Source of the DNA: Harmothoe impar
Lineage: Eukaryota > Annelida > Polychaeta > Phyllodocida > Polynoidae
Direction of reading: 5' to 3'
DNA: 64,000 bases
NCBI GenBank assembly: GCA_947462335.1
Contig: OX381707.1
Span: forward strand, 16,831,418-16,895,417
The notes beneath the pieces are model-generated. The model searched no databases and was not told where the DNA came from. It was given only the letters and a program-made list of their open reading frames with translations. The translations under genes and the position numbers were made by a program. Each line of letters opens with the position of its first letter. Position 1 is the first letter of the stretch. Of this stretch, positions 33,116-45,738 are shown one piece after another.

Positions 33116-34436
33116 ACTTTGGGCTAGCAGTGCGCTACTGGAGTGGTTATGGGCGATCTGTGATTTGGAGGTTGGAGCTATATATACAGACAGAAGGTTT
33201 AGAAGGAAAGATTCACAGGAACATAATCGGAGTTGGTAGTTGAGTGTATAGACACACTTTAGAGCAGAAATGACGGAGGTATGTACAGATGAGGAAGTAC
33301 ACAAAATAATGTGACAAAACGTGGGAAAACGTGACATTAGGGGAAAACAGCTTTATTTAAGTTCATGTCTTCAGCTACAATTTGATACTTCAAGCATCAA
33401 AATATTTGAAATAGTTACTGAGACATGACATCTCAAACATGGGATGGTAGGGACATGTAGGAATTCAGAATAGACTGCAATGCGATCACATATCAATCTA
33501 ATTTCAAATACTCCATATAAATCATAATTATTAGAAATCGAACCAATAGATGCATATTATTGTCCATAGATTTGGATCTGGTAGGAATATTGGCATTCTG
33601 TTTTCAGTTCTGAAATCCTCATGGATGGGGCAATTGGATAGGAATGACCTTTATTCCAAAAGAATGAATTGATGGTTGCCATGGCAACCAAATGTCAACA
33701 AATGGGCTAAAAATGGCTAAAAACGTTCTTTTTACGTTCCAAATAGGACCAATTTAGAATGAAAATAGAATTTTGATAATAGCTTCAAAAGATTCCTTGG
33801 GAAAAGTTAGTCTGAGGTCATTTTCTCTTAAGTATTCACAATTTTAGCTATATCTCCCGAAATATCATGTTTAGAGCATTTATGGCTATTCCCCCTAATG
33901 TTACGATTTCCCAGGTTTCGTCACATTAATGACGACACTAAAGTGGGTTTTTTGGCAGTAAAGAAACTAACTGAAGGTTGGGAATTTTTTATGATCTTTC
34001 TGGTGATAGATATGTATAATTTTAACTAGTTAAGATGAGGTATTAGCAACTTCTTGTTTGGTGATTTAGCTTGGTTATCATAGATAATTTTAAACTGTTA
34101 TTGAAAGGTAATCTTGCAAAAGTGATTAGTTTCAACAAACTAGATAGTTATAATGTCAAACACCAACCATCCCAAAACCCGCACCTAGTAGTGCATTAGT
34201 AGTCCAAGTCGCCATATGCAGAATACTAATACTCTTAAGGCCTCATTGGTCTACCGATGTCAGGCTCAATCAATTTATTATCTAATTTAAATCTTCATTG
34301 ATAGAAGTGACTGATACCACTGAATACAATGCATTTAGCATCATTGCTTGCATTATGCCCATATAAGAAGTAGATTATTTGACAACATTTATCACAACTC
34401 AGTTGGGAATGTTCATCAACATTACAGTTTAATTAG

Positions 34437-34900
34437 ATGGACCCTTCAGCTTTATTTCAATGTCTAGCTGCAGACATTGCAGCAGAGCATCATTTTAATC
34501 ACATGCCTTCCATGTGTGAAATGGAATTGGTGTGGACGTGCCCATGCCATCGCTGTCCAATATTGACATTAATAACGCACAGCTTGCAGGAAATAGTGAG
34601 AGCAAGAACCTGGCAGAGTAAGGGGGGCACTGCTGGTAATCTGCTCAGTCATATAGCACTAAATAATCAGCCACTCTAGGTCTACTGTCTATCCCTATGC
34701 TATTTCTGTGTCAAAGTTCAACCCCAATAAAAAAAATTAACCAATGGCGAAAGAGCTGGCTGGAAAAGGAAAAATGGATATTAGATTGGCCTGTCTGGCT
34801 GATAAGGCAAGTGACTGGGTAGTCTAGTATGTCTCTTCCAGCTATTCACAAAAGGTGGATTCGGCCAAGCCTTCTGATAGCACCTGATATTATGGTCTCA
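34437..34900. repeat. Array blocks b and c, copy 1
   Basis: Aligns with 42690-43345 and 59678-60240. A frame of 80 codons here (71-76 in the other copies) includes VWTCPCHxCPIL, with the Cys residues aligned. Most differences between copies change the amino acid, so I do not call a gene. Confidence 0.55.
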
Positions 34901-35629
34901 AGCAAAGGGAGCTATTTCCTATTTGGCCCCCAACTGAAGATGATGCCTAAGCATAATCTTTTCTCATATCCCCCCAAAGATTAGCATTTCTATTTAATTT
35001 CAGAGAATGGTAAAGCAGACAACCCAATTGACTTATTAAACGAATTATATCACAATTAACACTTTACCACATAGTATACTAGAATATACCAGAAATATAC
35101 CAACAAATTAAAAGCAATGAGTTTCTGAGTATTTGAATTTTTCTTGTGCATAACATTCTGCAAAGCCTACTTATACTTACTTATAAAGGCAGAGCAAATA
35201 CTAGGCTTGTAGTTGGTTAGAACATTTGTCCTGAGATACTCCAGGCAGGGGATGGGAAGGCTATTACGTAGAGACCTGTATATATGTATCTAACCTTAGG
35301 CACATCAATTTCCTGATGCTTGGTCCTAGAAGGCACTGTCTGCTTTCCAACTGTGTGCTATTTCACTATTGGACACATGGACAGTACTCATAGATGAGGC
35401 CAATCTGCAGCAACTTCCCTTTTCCTCAGTGATTATTTACTTCTGGATTATTCTAATTTTCATAGTAACATGAGTATGTTGACACTGGTGATATAGAGGG
35501 CAGCAATCTACTTTCAAGTAGCACATTCTTTCCTTGTAAGGTATCTAATGTGTTCCCTTCTATTTAGCTATTAATTGAAATATCACTCCTCAAACCCTCT
35601 GGCCTTTTCTACTCCCTAGCCTTCCATGG

Positions 35630-35880
35630 TCCATCAGACTCACTACCTTGCAGTGTATTGATACAGCTGCTACTTTATGTCACCCTTACATTGAATACCC
35701 TGCAGGGTCTACTTCCCCCACCAGGGCCCACACCCTCAACAACCAGCCCTTCTGGGAGGCTTCAAGTCACATTACTGCAACGTGACACTTCAATTCAGCC
35801 CCACAAGACGACTTTATCTAATTACGACCCCAGGCAGGATTACGGCTCTCTCCTGGCTGCAGACCCAAGAAATAGTCCAG
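35630..35880. repeat. Array block d, copy 2
   Basis: See block d at 22490. The reading frame differs from copy 1 in the middle, which argues against coding. Confidence 0.7.
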
Positions 35881-38800
35881 TTCTTTAGCACATTTCTCAA
35901 ATATGGAAGGGGGTGTATAGTGCCTGTGTCATTTTACTGACTTGTGACAGTTTAGAACATGGTTGAGGTCTTTAATTTTTATGTTTGATCAGCTTGTCAT
36001 GATGTATTGAGTTTGAGGTGGTAGAAGGCCTATATAAGTATAATAATATACTAGAAAAAACAAGAGAAAGTACATATTATGTATTTTCTCTTTGAAACTG
36101 ATAATTTCATACCTGTGTTCCCAGGACCATCTGAGGAGGGAGGAGACTTACATCAGCCTGTTTACACTACAATGCCAACTAGTCTATGATACCTTGTTAA
36201 CACTTCTGCCAATTAAACAACAAACCTCCTGCAATACTAATCCCTCATTCAGTGAAGTTGGATTCTGCCATTGTGGTGTTGTGGTGCACCCCTTAGTGAC
36301 AGGCTTAAGATAGAACACTGGTTTCCTGCACCTTTCATTACAGAATTAACAGGATTCCCGGTGCCAGAACGGATTTGGCAATGAGGCTGCAAATAGAGGG
36401 ATGAGTTTTCTAACCAATGTAGACAGAGCTTAGTGTTGCTTAGTCCTTTTTCAGTTGGCTAATGACTCAATACAGTTATTAACATCTCTATTAGTTCAAT
36501 TCCACTTTTGTTCTTAAGCATTTCATAGACCCTGATTCGGAATTCTAACATCATGGATGATTCTATTTCTGATTAGTAACAGTCGATTGAAGTGAAAAAG
36601 TAAATTTGACAGTGAGTTAACTCCCCAAATAGGTAGCTACATTCCAGTGTGGATGCTATTTTAATATATGGCACATTCTATTTGTACCATTTATAAATGG
36701 TTATGACCTCATCCCTCTAGAATCGATTTGATCATAACAAATGGGTGATAAAGAACTGTACACAAGTGGCTGACTTCCAGTAAATCTAGCTTGCAACTAC
36801 GCATCCAGCATTAAAATGACCCAGCTAAAGCTGCTACCAACTATCTGTCCATCAGATACATCATGGCAGACAATTGGTTTCCTGTTGTTCATTTTGCTCC
36901 AACCCCTGGGACCTGTGCATCAAATTTGGTAGGGCCATTCTAGTCAACCTGGTGCCCTTCATTGACACTAGAGGTCACTATGACACTCCTCAGTCATTGA
37001 CCTGCCTCTGCACGTTCCCCCCAAAACCAGCACCTCTGGGACATTCCGATATATATGCTGGTCATCCTTTCAGCACTGCTATCCGCCAATCCGCTATAGC
37101 CTACCCTCTATTAGAATGTGGCAGGAAATGACAGTGACAGAAAATACACCATGGCAATTCTCTATTTGCTGCCGCTGCCCCTTGCAGCTTGGGTCAACAA
37201 ACGGCCAGTGGTGTGGAATATGTTTCTATGGTCTAGATGCATACAATTTGTCAGGCATCTTGTTCCTTCTAGCAGAATAGAATTCCCTAAGGATTCATAG
37301 CAATATTGTCCATACACTCCCACATTAGAGACACTACCATCTCTACATGCAAAATTAGTGTAGAAAGCATTTTTTCTCACTTTGTACAGTGGGCCCATGC
37401 TATCTAGAGATGAAAAAATTTGGTCAATCATGCATGCAGTTGTAACAGTATCATGGTAGATGGATTGGCTGAAAGATGGCAGCCCTCCCTTTGAATTCCT
37501 ATGTGACTGGCACAGTTTGTACTTACATATAACTAGAATAGCACCATCCCCTTAGGACAAGGAAATTGTTCCACATAATAATGATAGGCTTGTCATCTAC
37601 CCTGGCTCCTTGTGCAATTCAAACACCTTTTATAATACCTGTTTTGAAATATTACAAGTTACAGTAGTATGAAGCCACCTTCAATGTACATTGCATCCTG
37701 ACAAAGCAAGTAAGGAGCTACTGGAAGTAGTATCTGCGACCAAGTCAAGATGTCAGGAACAGGCATCGCTAAGGTTGTAACTATGGCAATAAAGGATGCT
37801 ATGCCCGCTGGGTAGTTCTGAACTGACTAATATGTCACCAGGCATGCACAAGTACCCATGTCCTGACAGCCTCTAAATTCTAGAAAGATGCACTCATCCT
37901 GTAACACACATACAGATTCTCCACTGTCCCAAGACAATAGTCACCTAGCTGGTAGGATTGAAAATAAATATAATACAATATTTATTTATTTTACATTTAT
38001 AAACTGGCTTCTCACACGATTTCCCCATCAGGCTTTTATAATGCATTTATTCGCCTCCCAATGGTAACTACTCAGCATAGATTGAGGGACACCATAACAA
38101 CTATAATGTAACTTACGTGAAAAACAGTATACAAATTATAGAAGCAAAATAGGTAGACTGTATTACCTAGGTGTGTCCCACTACTTCTCTAGGCATAATG
38201 AGAAGAGTTAAATCATTGTAGTTGGAGTTTTCCTCACTCACTTCAGTTGATGATGGAGCAATATCAGACATGAGAGGTTTCCCATTTCAACGTTTATCTT
38301 ATTTTCATGAATGCAATTCCCACAACATTGTGCCATGATGTTGAACACACCAATTAATTCTCCCTCTACTCACCCTGATTGTAGTTTCTTATGTTTGAAA
38401 GGGCACCAAATAAAAGAGATCCAGTGAGCAAACAATAATATTTTTCTATTCTACATCTCAGGCAGTGATACTGAATGAGCGTTTCTGCAATAGTGATAAT
38501 ATTTTTAGCAGATGCTAGATACATATCAGTTCCCAGATTATAAGTTTAATATTGAATATCACAATTCCTCCAGGAGTATCAACTTTGAGAGTGTGGTGAG
38601 AATCTAATATTCTATAGATGTCCCCAGCCTCTCCTGCCAATAGTATTTACCGCAGGCTCCCATGGTCTGTAGGCTGTGCCCTACACAGTAACATGACTGA
38701 GTGGACCATTCTTATCAGCAGCTGTACACAGACTGTCCGAGGTCCCAGGTCTCTACTTTAAACTCTCAGCACCTACTACCACACTTCATGTATACACTTT

Positions 38801-39036
38801 CCTTCAGAATCCTGTGAGCTTTTCCTGGCTCTGTAGTTCTCCACTGTATGATATTTAATTTCATACAGTAAAGTTACAATAAACTGTTGAATGTTGAGTC
38901 TTTATAAAGACTATATAGTTTCATTATTGTTATTTGGATACGTGAACAGGCTTACTACGTTGAGCTTCATGATAATTATCCAACCATCTATGGTACCTGG
39001 CAGCATCAAACAGCAACCATGTGGGAAGAGAGAATC

Positions 39037-39042
39037 ACTCAC
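39037..39042 (-). promoter_or_regulatory. Recurrent splice-donor-like site, copy 2
   Basis: The minus strand reads GAATTTGCAG|GTGAGT. A 96-codon frame (39201-38911) runs through it, but its upstream part is not conserved in the other units. Confidence 0.35.
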
Positions 39043-40469
39043 CTGCAAATTCTCAAAAAGATTTCTTATTGCTCGCTCAGCGGGTAGCTTGTCTAAAAAG
39101 CCATGTCTCAAACCACATTGTTTGTACCATATATTTATAATCCATGAGCTATCCAAAATTCGTTGAAGTCCATCTGGGATATACACTAGGCAATATAACA
39201 CTGTTACTCTAAACCTATTCTGACAAATGAATTCTCTACTGACTTCACTACCTCTGTGTGACTGACCCTAGGCCTGGTTACATCCTTCAGAAATTTACCA
39301 ATTACCCAGATGTCACTGGCTGGGTGTCCTCCTCTCAATCAGAGTTTCACCTCACTGGGTCTTGTTTCTCTGAGTTAAGGCTTCTGTTCCATAGAAGGCC
39401 CCAAGAAGGCCACCCCCTCTTACTACTCTTACACAGCCTTTCACTCTGTCTGTCTGCTAGTCCCCATGTGACATTCCTAGCCAGGGCTGGCTTGGTCGGG
39501 TTGGAGATAAGGCTGGTCTCAGTAACCTCTGGGCCATCCCAGCCAGACAGGTCTCATTGGACTGCCATTACTATCCTTTCACTCTCCACTCTCCATCAAC
39601 TGGCACTCTCCTATAGCACTACCCTCTCACACTCTGGTCACTCAACTCTCAAATGCAGGATTGTTGGTAGTCACTGAATCCAAAGATCGAAAACCCCTTC
39701 CTTCTCTCTTCTACATCAAAGCCCTGATTTGCTGTTTTGCCATACAACCCTTTCTTTTACTAAATGTTTTTTATGGGACATTTTGGAAGAGTATCATGTG
39801 AGGATGTAGTTTCCTTTACTGGGGTCACCACTTCAGTATTCAGTACTGTCCACCCATTCCCATTTCCCCTGCAGAATACCCTACACAAGAGTATATATCA
39901 GGAACTGTATAACTTGACACTTCAAACAGCTCAAGTGACAAAACACCCTCCCCCTCCCACTGTCAAATCCAGGCTTACACAAACAGGATGACTGTCCATC
40001 CAACAGACACACAGCCCATCCCCTTCCCCTGATCTATTTTATCCCCTACTAGCAGTGACCTGCCTCTTTCTGTAGGACATGGTAGAGACGGATGTGTTGG
40101 ACAGTCCATGACTGTTGACATGCCTCTTTTGCAATTGAGAAATAGTTAATTTGCTTTAAACAAAGTGTTTTATTGGGTAAAAGTCACATAGTCATAGCTC
40201 AGGCTGAGAGTGGGAGACAGGTCAGAGCAGCTCAGGGGTGGGAGTAGCTCAGAATGGAAGAAAGATATGCTGCAGTAGAAGAGAGAGCCATAGAATAGCC
40301 GTTGAACAACTGACAGCCAGCTAGTTGTTGTCTCACTTACATGCTGCGATAGGAAGAGTAGAACGTGGACAGCAGGACATTGTGCACCTCTAGGGAAGAG
40401 AGCAGCTCTATGTGTGTGAGAAGTTCTCAGTGTGGGGTGGGAGAGCTGTGCGAGGAGTTCTCACAGACT

Positions 40470-40635
40470 GCTAACTTTACAAATGAGCGGCTCAGAAGAC
40501 CATGATCCCGTTTACATTCTGGGCACCCAAGGCAGCGTTCTACCAGAATAGTTATAGCCCCATCCCTGTCACTGTTTGCTGCTCAAGATACTCTCCCACA
40601 GGGCCCTCCTCCCCCATATATACCAAGCGATTGGA
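40470..40635. repeat. Array block l, copy 2
   Basis: Contains the conserved TTCTACCAGAATAGTTATAG and CCATATATACC. It is followed by GATTGG (CCAAT on the minus strand). Confidence 0.65.
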
Positions 40636-40840
40636 CCTCTTGGGCTGGGTGAAGCACTACTAGAGTGGTTATGGGTGATTGGTTGGTAGAGGGAAGTAGG
40701 TGTATAAGGAACTGAATATGGCTGTAAAATTGAGAGAGATGAGAGCTACATAGTGCTTAAATGCATTATGCCTTTTATTGTCAAGATCCATGAATGCAAC
40801 CCCGGGTTACTTACCGGGGGTATATGTAGACATCATGCTC

Positions 40841-40899
40841 ACCCTCTAGGGTCTATATATGTCTATATATATCTATATCTATATCTATATATATACATA
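40841..40899. repeat. (CTATAT)n/(TA)n simple repeat
   Basis: Alternating CTATAT and ATCTAT units. Confidence 0.9.
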
Positions 40900-41367
40900 C
40901 ACCCCTAAAGGGTTCACATGAATGTAGCCTAGAAAAGTAGACTTGCCACGGTTGCATCTATGGATTGCGAGGAAAAAGAGCATAAGGGTTAAGAGACAGG
41001 CCCTTACATGGAGCGACAAGAGGGGACATTAAAGGATTCATAGCTCCTCAAGATGTACATGCAGTCTGCTACTGCTGCCAATAACTACCAATAATTGGTA
41101 ATATGATAAGGCTGATAAAGTCCAACCAGTGCAGCCCCATGCATGAACACAAGTAGAGCCATTCAGCAGCAGTCAGGGGTCAATGCTGTATACTGGGAAA
41201 AGGGGAAGCATGGGAAAGATTACGTTGGGCCTGGTCCAAGGAAGCAATAGAAGAAGGACTGGGTGGTGCACATTCATTTTATTATAGTCTCAAGGGACCA
41301 TGAAATGTGGTCCTGACATGAGGCAAAGTCAGTCCTGGCACAGAATTGCTGTAGTTGTTGTAATTAT

Positions 41368-41775
41368 TTATTTATACTGAAATAATACACAGCCATTTGA
41401 GCCATTAGATGTAATACCCTCATAAAACATATATGCGAATGCTGTATAGGACATTATGTGAAGTAAGACTAAAAAACAAATATACAAGAATAACAGGGAA
41501 GCATCTACATAGCCATTGTAACACATCAGTATTGTAATTCCCCAAGATGTATACTTTAAAAAGCTCCTGAATTGGATTAAGTACCTTTTAGAGGCTATAT
41601 GAAACAGCCCTTCATTCACTGAAACAGCTGCTTCCACAGTATAGTATCGAAAACATCTGCCCTTGTTCAATTTACAGTCTACTTCAGTGGTGCAATATAG
41701 TTCCCAGTCTGTAAGTGTACTCAGTAGCTCTCCTAGAGGGGTTGATGTTGCATTCTTGTCACTACGGCAAGACAT
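41368..41775 (-). pseudogene. 135-codon frame of unknown meaning, fragments in two other copies
   Basis: It starts with a genuine ATG at 41775. The translation has six Cys, then a hydrophobic stretch at about residues 81-120 that could cross a membrane. The segment around CFRYYTVEAAVSV has partners at about 58925-58815 and 48700-48600 (minus strand), where the same frame stays open over about 30-36 codons with changes at roughly a third of positions before breaking. I recognise no family. It may be a relic of a coding exon or a chance frame in repeated DNA. It has no intact copy elsewhere in the window. Confidence 0.3.
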
Positions 41776-44700
41776 TGTATGTTTAATACACTTTTATAGA
41801 AAGGATAATTCAATACAGATAATTCTGCAGAGTTGAGACTCATTCCTTTTTCAAACTAAAATATTTTTATTAGGTTATATTCAATTAATCATCAGCATTG
41901 AAGACACCATCTGAAACCCTTTGGTAAGTTCTATTAAATGGTAGTAGCTTATTTTTATTGTTTCACATCAAAAAAAAAAATCTCCAAATCAATCAATTAT
42001 CTTAGAAAAGAATTTGTCAAATTCCAAGTTGATTAAAAGGTGTGCCATATTCCTCTCTATCATCATAATCATTATGAATCCTTATGATGATAGAACTAAA
42101 AATGATTCTACTCAAACAGTAGTAGAGCTTCCGAATAGATTTGCAGCTGTTGACAATAATTGATGAGTTGTAATCTGTTTTTGACATTTCCAATTCAACT
42201 GCCCAGCCAGTCAACTCCAGGTATTGATTGAGAGATATTTTGCTGATGTGGGGATGAAGCATTATAATTGGAGTTAGTAGTTAAGTAGATAGACAACACT
42301 GTGAGGAGAAATGATGGAAATTATCTGTAGATGAGGAAGTACATAAATAATTGACTACCAAAGTGGGAGTTTTGTGAGAGATAGCAAAATATGTAACAGG
42401 AAGTGGGGAATTCTTCATAAATTGTCAAGCATAAGAGATGTGTACCTTACTTGTTAAGATGAGCTATTTGCAGCTTCATATTGAGGGGTTTACTCTGGTT
42501 TTCTGAGATAATTTCCAACTATCATTGTTCTAACTGTCATCCTGCAAAATCAGTTAATTTCAATAATCTGTATTCAGACTTCAGGTGAAAAAAGGTGTGG
42601 TAACACTGATCTACTGCCATGCTTAGATGATTTCACAACACAACCTGTTATATTTCTTGCAACTCCATCGGGAATGCACATTACAGTTTAAGATGAAAAC
42701 TTTAGCTTCATTTCAATCTCCAATGGCAAACACTGAAGCGGAGTGTCGTTTTAATCACATTCCCGCCACGTGTGAAATTGAATTTGTGTGGACATGCCCA
42801 TGCCATCCCTGTCCAATATTGACAGTAATAACTCAAGGCCGCCCAATAATGGAGAGAACTAGAACCTGTCTGTATAAGAGGAGGGGCACTGCTAGAGATA
42901 GCAGCTGAGTCATAAAGCACTAAATAATCGGCCACTTTAAGCCACCATATTGTCTTAAATACATGTAGCTTATTCTGACAACCTAATGCCCTACTCTCTG
43001 TTAGTAATTCATAATATCATAAGACAATTTGTAGAACAGGTGAGAATATGTAGTGTGATTCCATTAAAAGAAATCGATATCTTGGGTAAAGCTATTCATC
43101 TCCAGATACATAAAACTCATTTTATCACTCTTTTTGACCCTACCACTGCCTATTGCCATGGTATTGCTGTGTTGCAGTTTGGCCCTATAGAAAAGTATGC
43201 AATGACAGATGAGCTGGCTGGAAGAAAAAATTGGATATCAGATTGGCATGTCTGGAGGATAAGGCAAGGGACACGGCAGTGGAGTATGTCTCTTTCAGCT
43301 ATTCCCAAAGGGTGGACTCAGGCAAGGCCTTCCGATAGCAACTGATACAGGTCATGGTCTCAAGCAAAGGGAGCTATTTTCTACCTAATACTGTGAGTCA
43401 TCTTTGGGTCAGTATGTGCTACGGCAGCTGTAACTTTTTGTCACCATTAAAGTAAACACAACTCCCTGTAGTTTCTATGTCCCCCACCAGGGCCTACACC
43501 TCCGACAACCAGGCCTTCTGGGAGGCTTCATTTCATTACTGAAACGTGACTCCTCTATTCAGCCCCGCAAGACGACTCAATCCAATTACAACCCCACACA
43601 GGATTAGGGCTTCGTTGTAGCTGCAGACCCCAGAAATAGTCAAGCCCTTTGGCCAAGTTTCTCAAATAGGGAAGATGCTGGATAGTGCCAGTGCCATCTA
43701 CTTGGCTTGTGTCCATTAAGAACATACTTTGATTCCTTATAACTTCAAGATTGATTTGTTGTCTATAAGGTGCTTAGTGTTTTAGATGGTCATGGCCTAG
43801 GTAGTATAATTATGTAACTGTTCTTGAACCTGATATTTTACCTTTTCCAACAGCGATCTAAGAGGGATGATCATAAATCAGACTTGTTACTCCACTATGC
43901 CAACTAGTCTCCGATACTCTGTAAACATTTTTGCACCCAAACAACAAACCTCCTGCAATACTAATCTTTTATTCAGTGAAGTGGGTTTCGGCCTTTTTTT
44001 TTTATGGTCACTCCTTATTGACAGGCCAAAGATGCAACACTGGTTTCCCGCAGCTTTCATTACAGAATTAAAGAGATTCCAGGTGTCAGACTGGATTTAG
44101 CAATGAGGCTACAAATGAGTTTTCTAACCAATACTGATGGATGACAGTGCAGATTTGCCTTTTTCATTTTGGATCAGATTAATTCAGTTATTTCCATTTC
44201 TGTTGGTTCCATTCCGCTCCATTTTTTAATCGATCAGAATGAATACAGACCCCTTCGTTTATGGTCAATGACTCTGAAGTATCTATGATTCTAGTATTCA
44301 CCCCTTATTGTACAGTACTTGTACAATTTCAAAAACATTCCACGCAGCCAAAAGCAATTTTCTTATGCCAAGAAGATATTTTATTTAAGATAAAATGTTC
44401 TAATTTGGTGGAAAGTGGCAGTGCCAGAAGATGTAACAGAGCGGTTCCCTATTTGCTGCCCCAGGTCCCTGCAGTGTGGGCCAACAAAGGTATGGAATAT
44501 GTGTCCATAGCCTAGATGCACACCATTTGTCAGATACATTGTCCCTTTTAATACCATAGGGCGTTCTTCCCTGGGGCAAGACCGCACTATCTTTCTCACT
44601 GACAAGTGACTCACTCATTCAAGACACAACCATCTCCATATACTGTCCTTCCATGACAATGCCCTACTCATCAAGCCTATGACATGAAGGTACACAGCAG

Positions 44701-45560
44701 TGTAAGAAGAAACATTTTTATTAGACAGGGATGATCCAGACTTTCCAGTAATGTGCATAGTGCCTGTACAGGTTACTTTAATCCTATAGTCATTGTTTTG
44801 GTATATCGAGTAGTAGTGAGATTAAATCCGATTGACACACATTATGTGTTTTTTTAATATGCATTCTCCCCACCCATTCACTAGATGCAGAGTACTCCAC
44901 ATATTGATCCTTGAGGCTTCTCTTTCACAAAGTATGTATGAACAGAAATAACGACTGGCGGTAGTCTCTGCACTGGAGTCGACAAGTCAGGAGTAAGGAC
45001 AACCATGGCTGTAACTATGGCAATAAAGGATGTTGTGCCTGCAGGGTAGTTCTGACCTGACTAATATGGCATGGACCAGGCATGTACAAGTAGCTGCACC
45101 CTGACAACCTCCCAGTTCTACAAACATCCACTCATCCAGTATTACATACACAGATTCTCCACATTTCCACTGTCCTAGTCACCTGGCTAATAGCGGTTAG
45201 AGTTGAGAGCGGTTAGAGTTTGTTTCAGGAATATAAAAACTCAGATTTTGCTGGATTTGACACCAAAGGTGACATTCTTATATTCTACAGATACCCCCAA
45301 GCCCCTACTGTTGATAGTTTGCAGCTAGTTCCCATGGTCTCTATATTGTACACAGTAACAGAGTAACATAATATATATGACTAACACAGAGTAAAGCAGT
45401 CTTATGATTATTTGTACACATTATGTCTCAGGTGTCATAACTCGACTATAAGTGTTCACCAGCTGCTATCGCATTCCATACCATCTCCTTTCACGTGTTG
45501 GTGATGGAGTCTACACTGATATAATACATTTAGGTACAGTAGCTGTATTAAGTAATTGTT
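41575..45560. repeat. 4-kb segmental duplicate of 58814-62513
   Basis: Collinear and about 90 percent identical by eye over blocks n, a, b, c, d, e, f, h and i. The right-hand copy lacks about 180 bp (equivalent of 41685-41865). It is the most recent duplication visible within the array. Confidence 0.8.
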
Positions 45561-45732
45561 TAGCCTAAATATAGTTTCATGAATTTTATTTCTATACTTC
45601 CTCTGAAAACTATAAATCCTGGTATACAGGGATACAGCACCGAGCCAATCTTACCAATAAAATGCAGTAACTAGTACGCAATCGTCTTTACCTGAAGGTC
45701 TGGTTCCACCAAAGCTGACACATGAAACTTGC

Positions 45733-45738
45733 ACTCAC
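45733..45738 (-). promoter_or_regulatory. Recurrent splice-donor-like site, copy 3
   Basis: The minus strand reads AAATCCACAG|GTGAGT. Confidence 0.35.

Larger units (their letters stand above)
26930..36130. repeat. Array unit 2 (blocks e to d)
   Basis: Carries blocks e, f, g, h, i, j, k, l, a, b, c and d in order, enlarged by the insertions at 28868-29584 and 31091-31940. Short frames at 30154-30468, 32032-32520 and 34437-34679 follow block boundaries poorly, and the first two are broken in other units. Confidence 0.7.
36150..43880. repeat. Array unit 3 (blocks e to d)
   Basis: About 7.7 kb, with no large insertion recognised, so it is the best guide to an intact monomer. Block m (41050-41300), also seen near 0.6, 16.5 and 51.6 kb, lies between blocks l and a. 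Confidence 0.75.

Noticed and set aside
39258..39677. 139-codon plus-strand frame
   Set aside because: Low-complexity Ser/Leu composition in a duplicated block; the other copies of block j have different frames.
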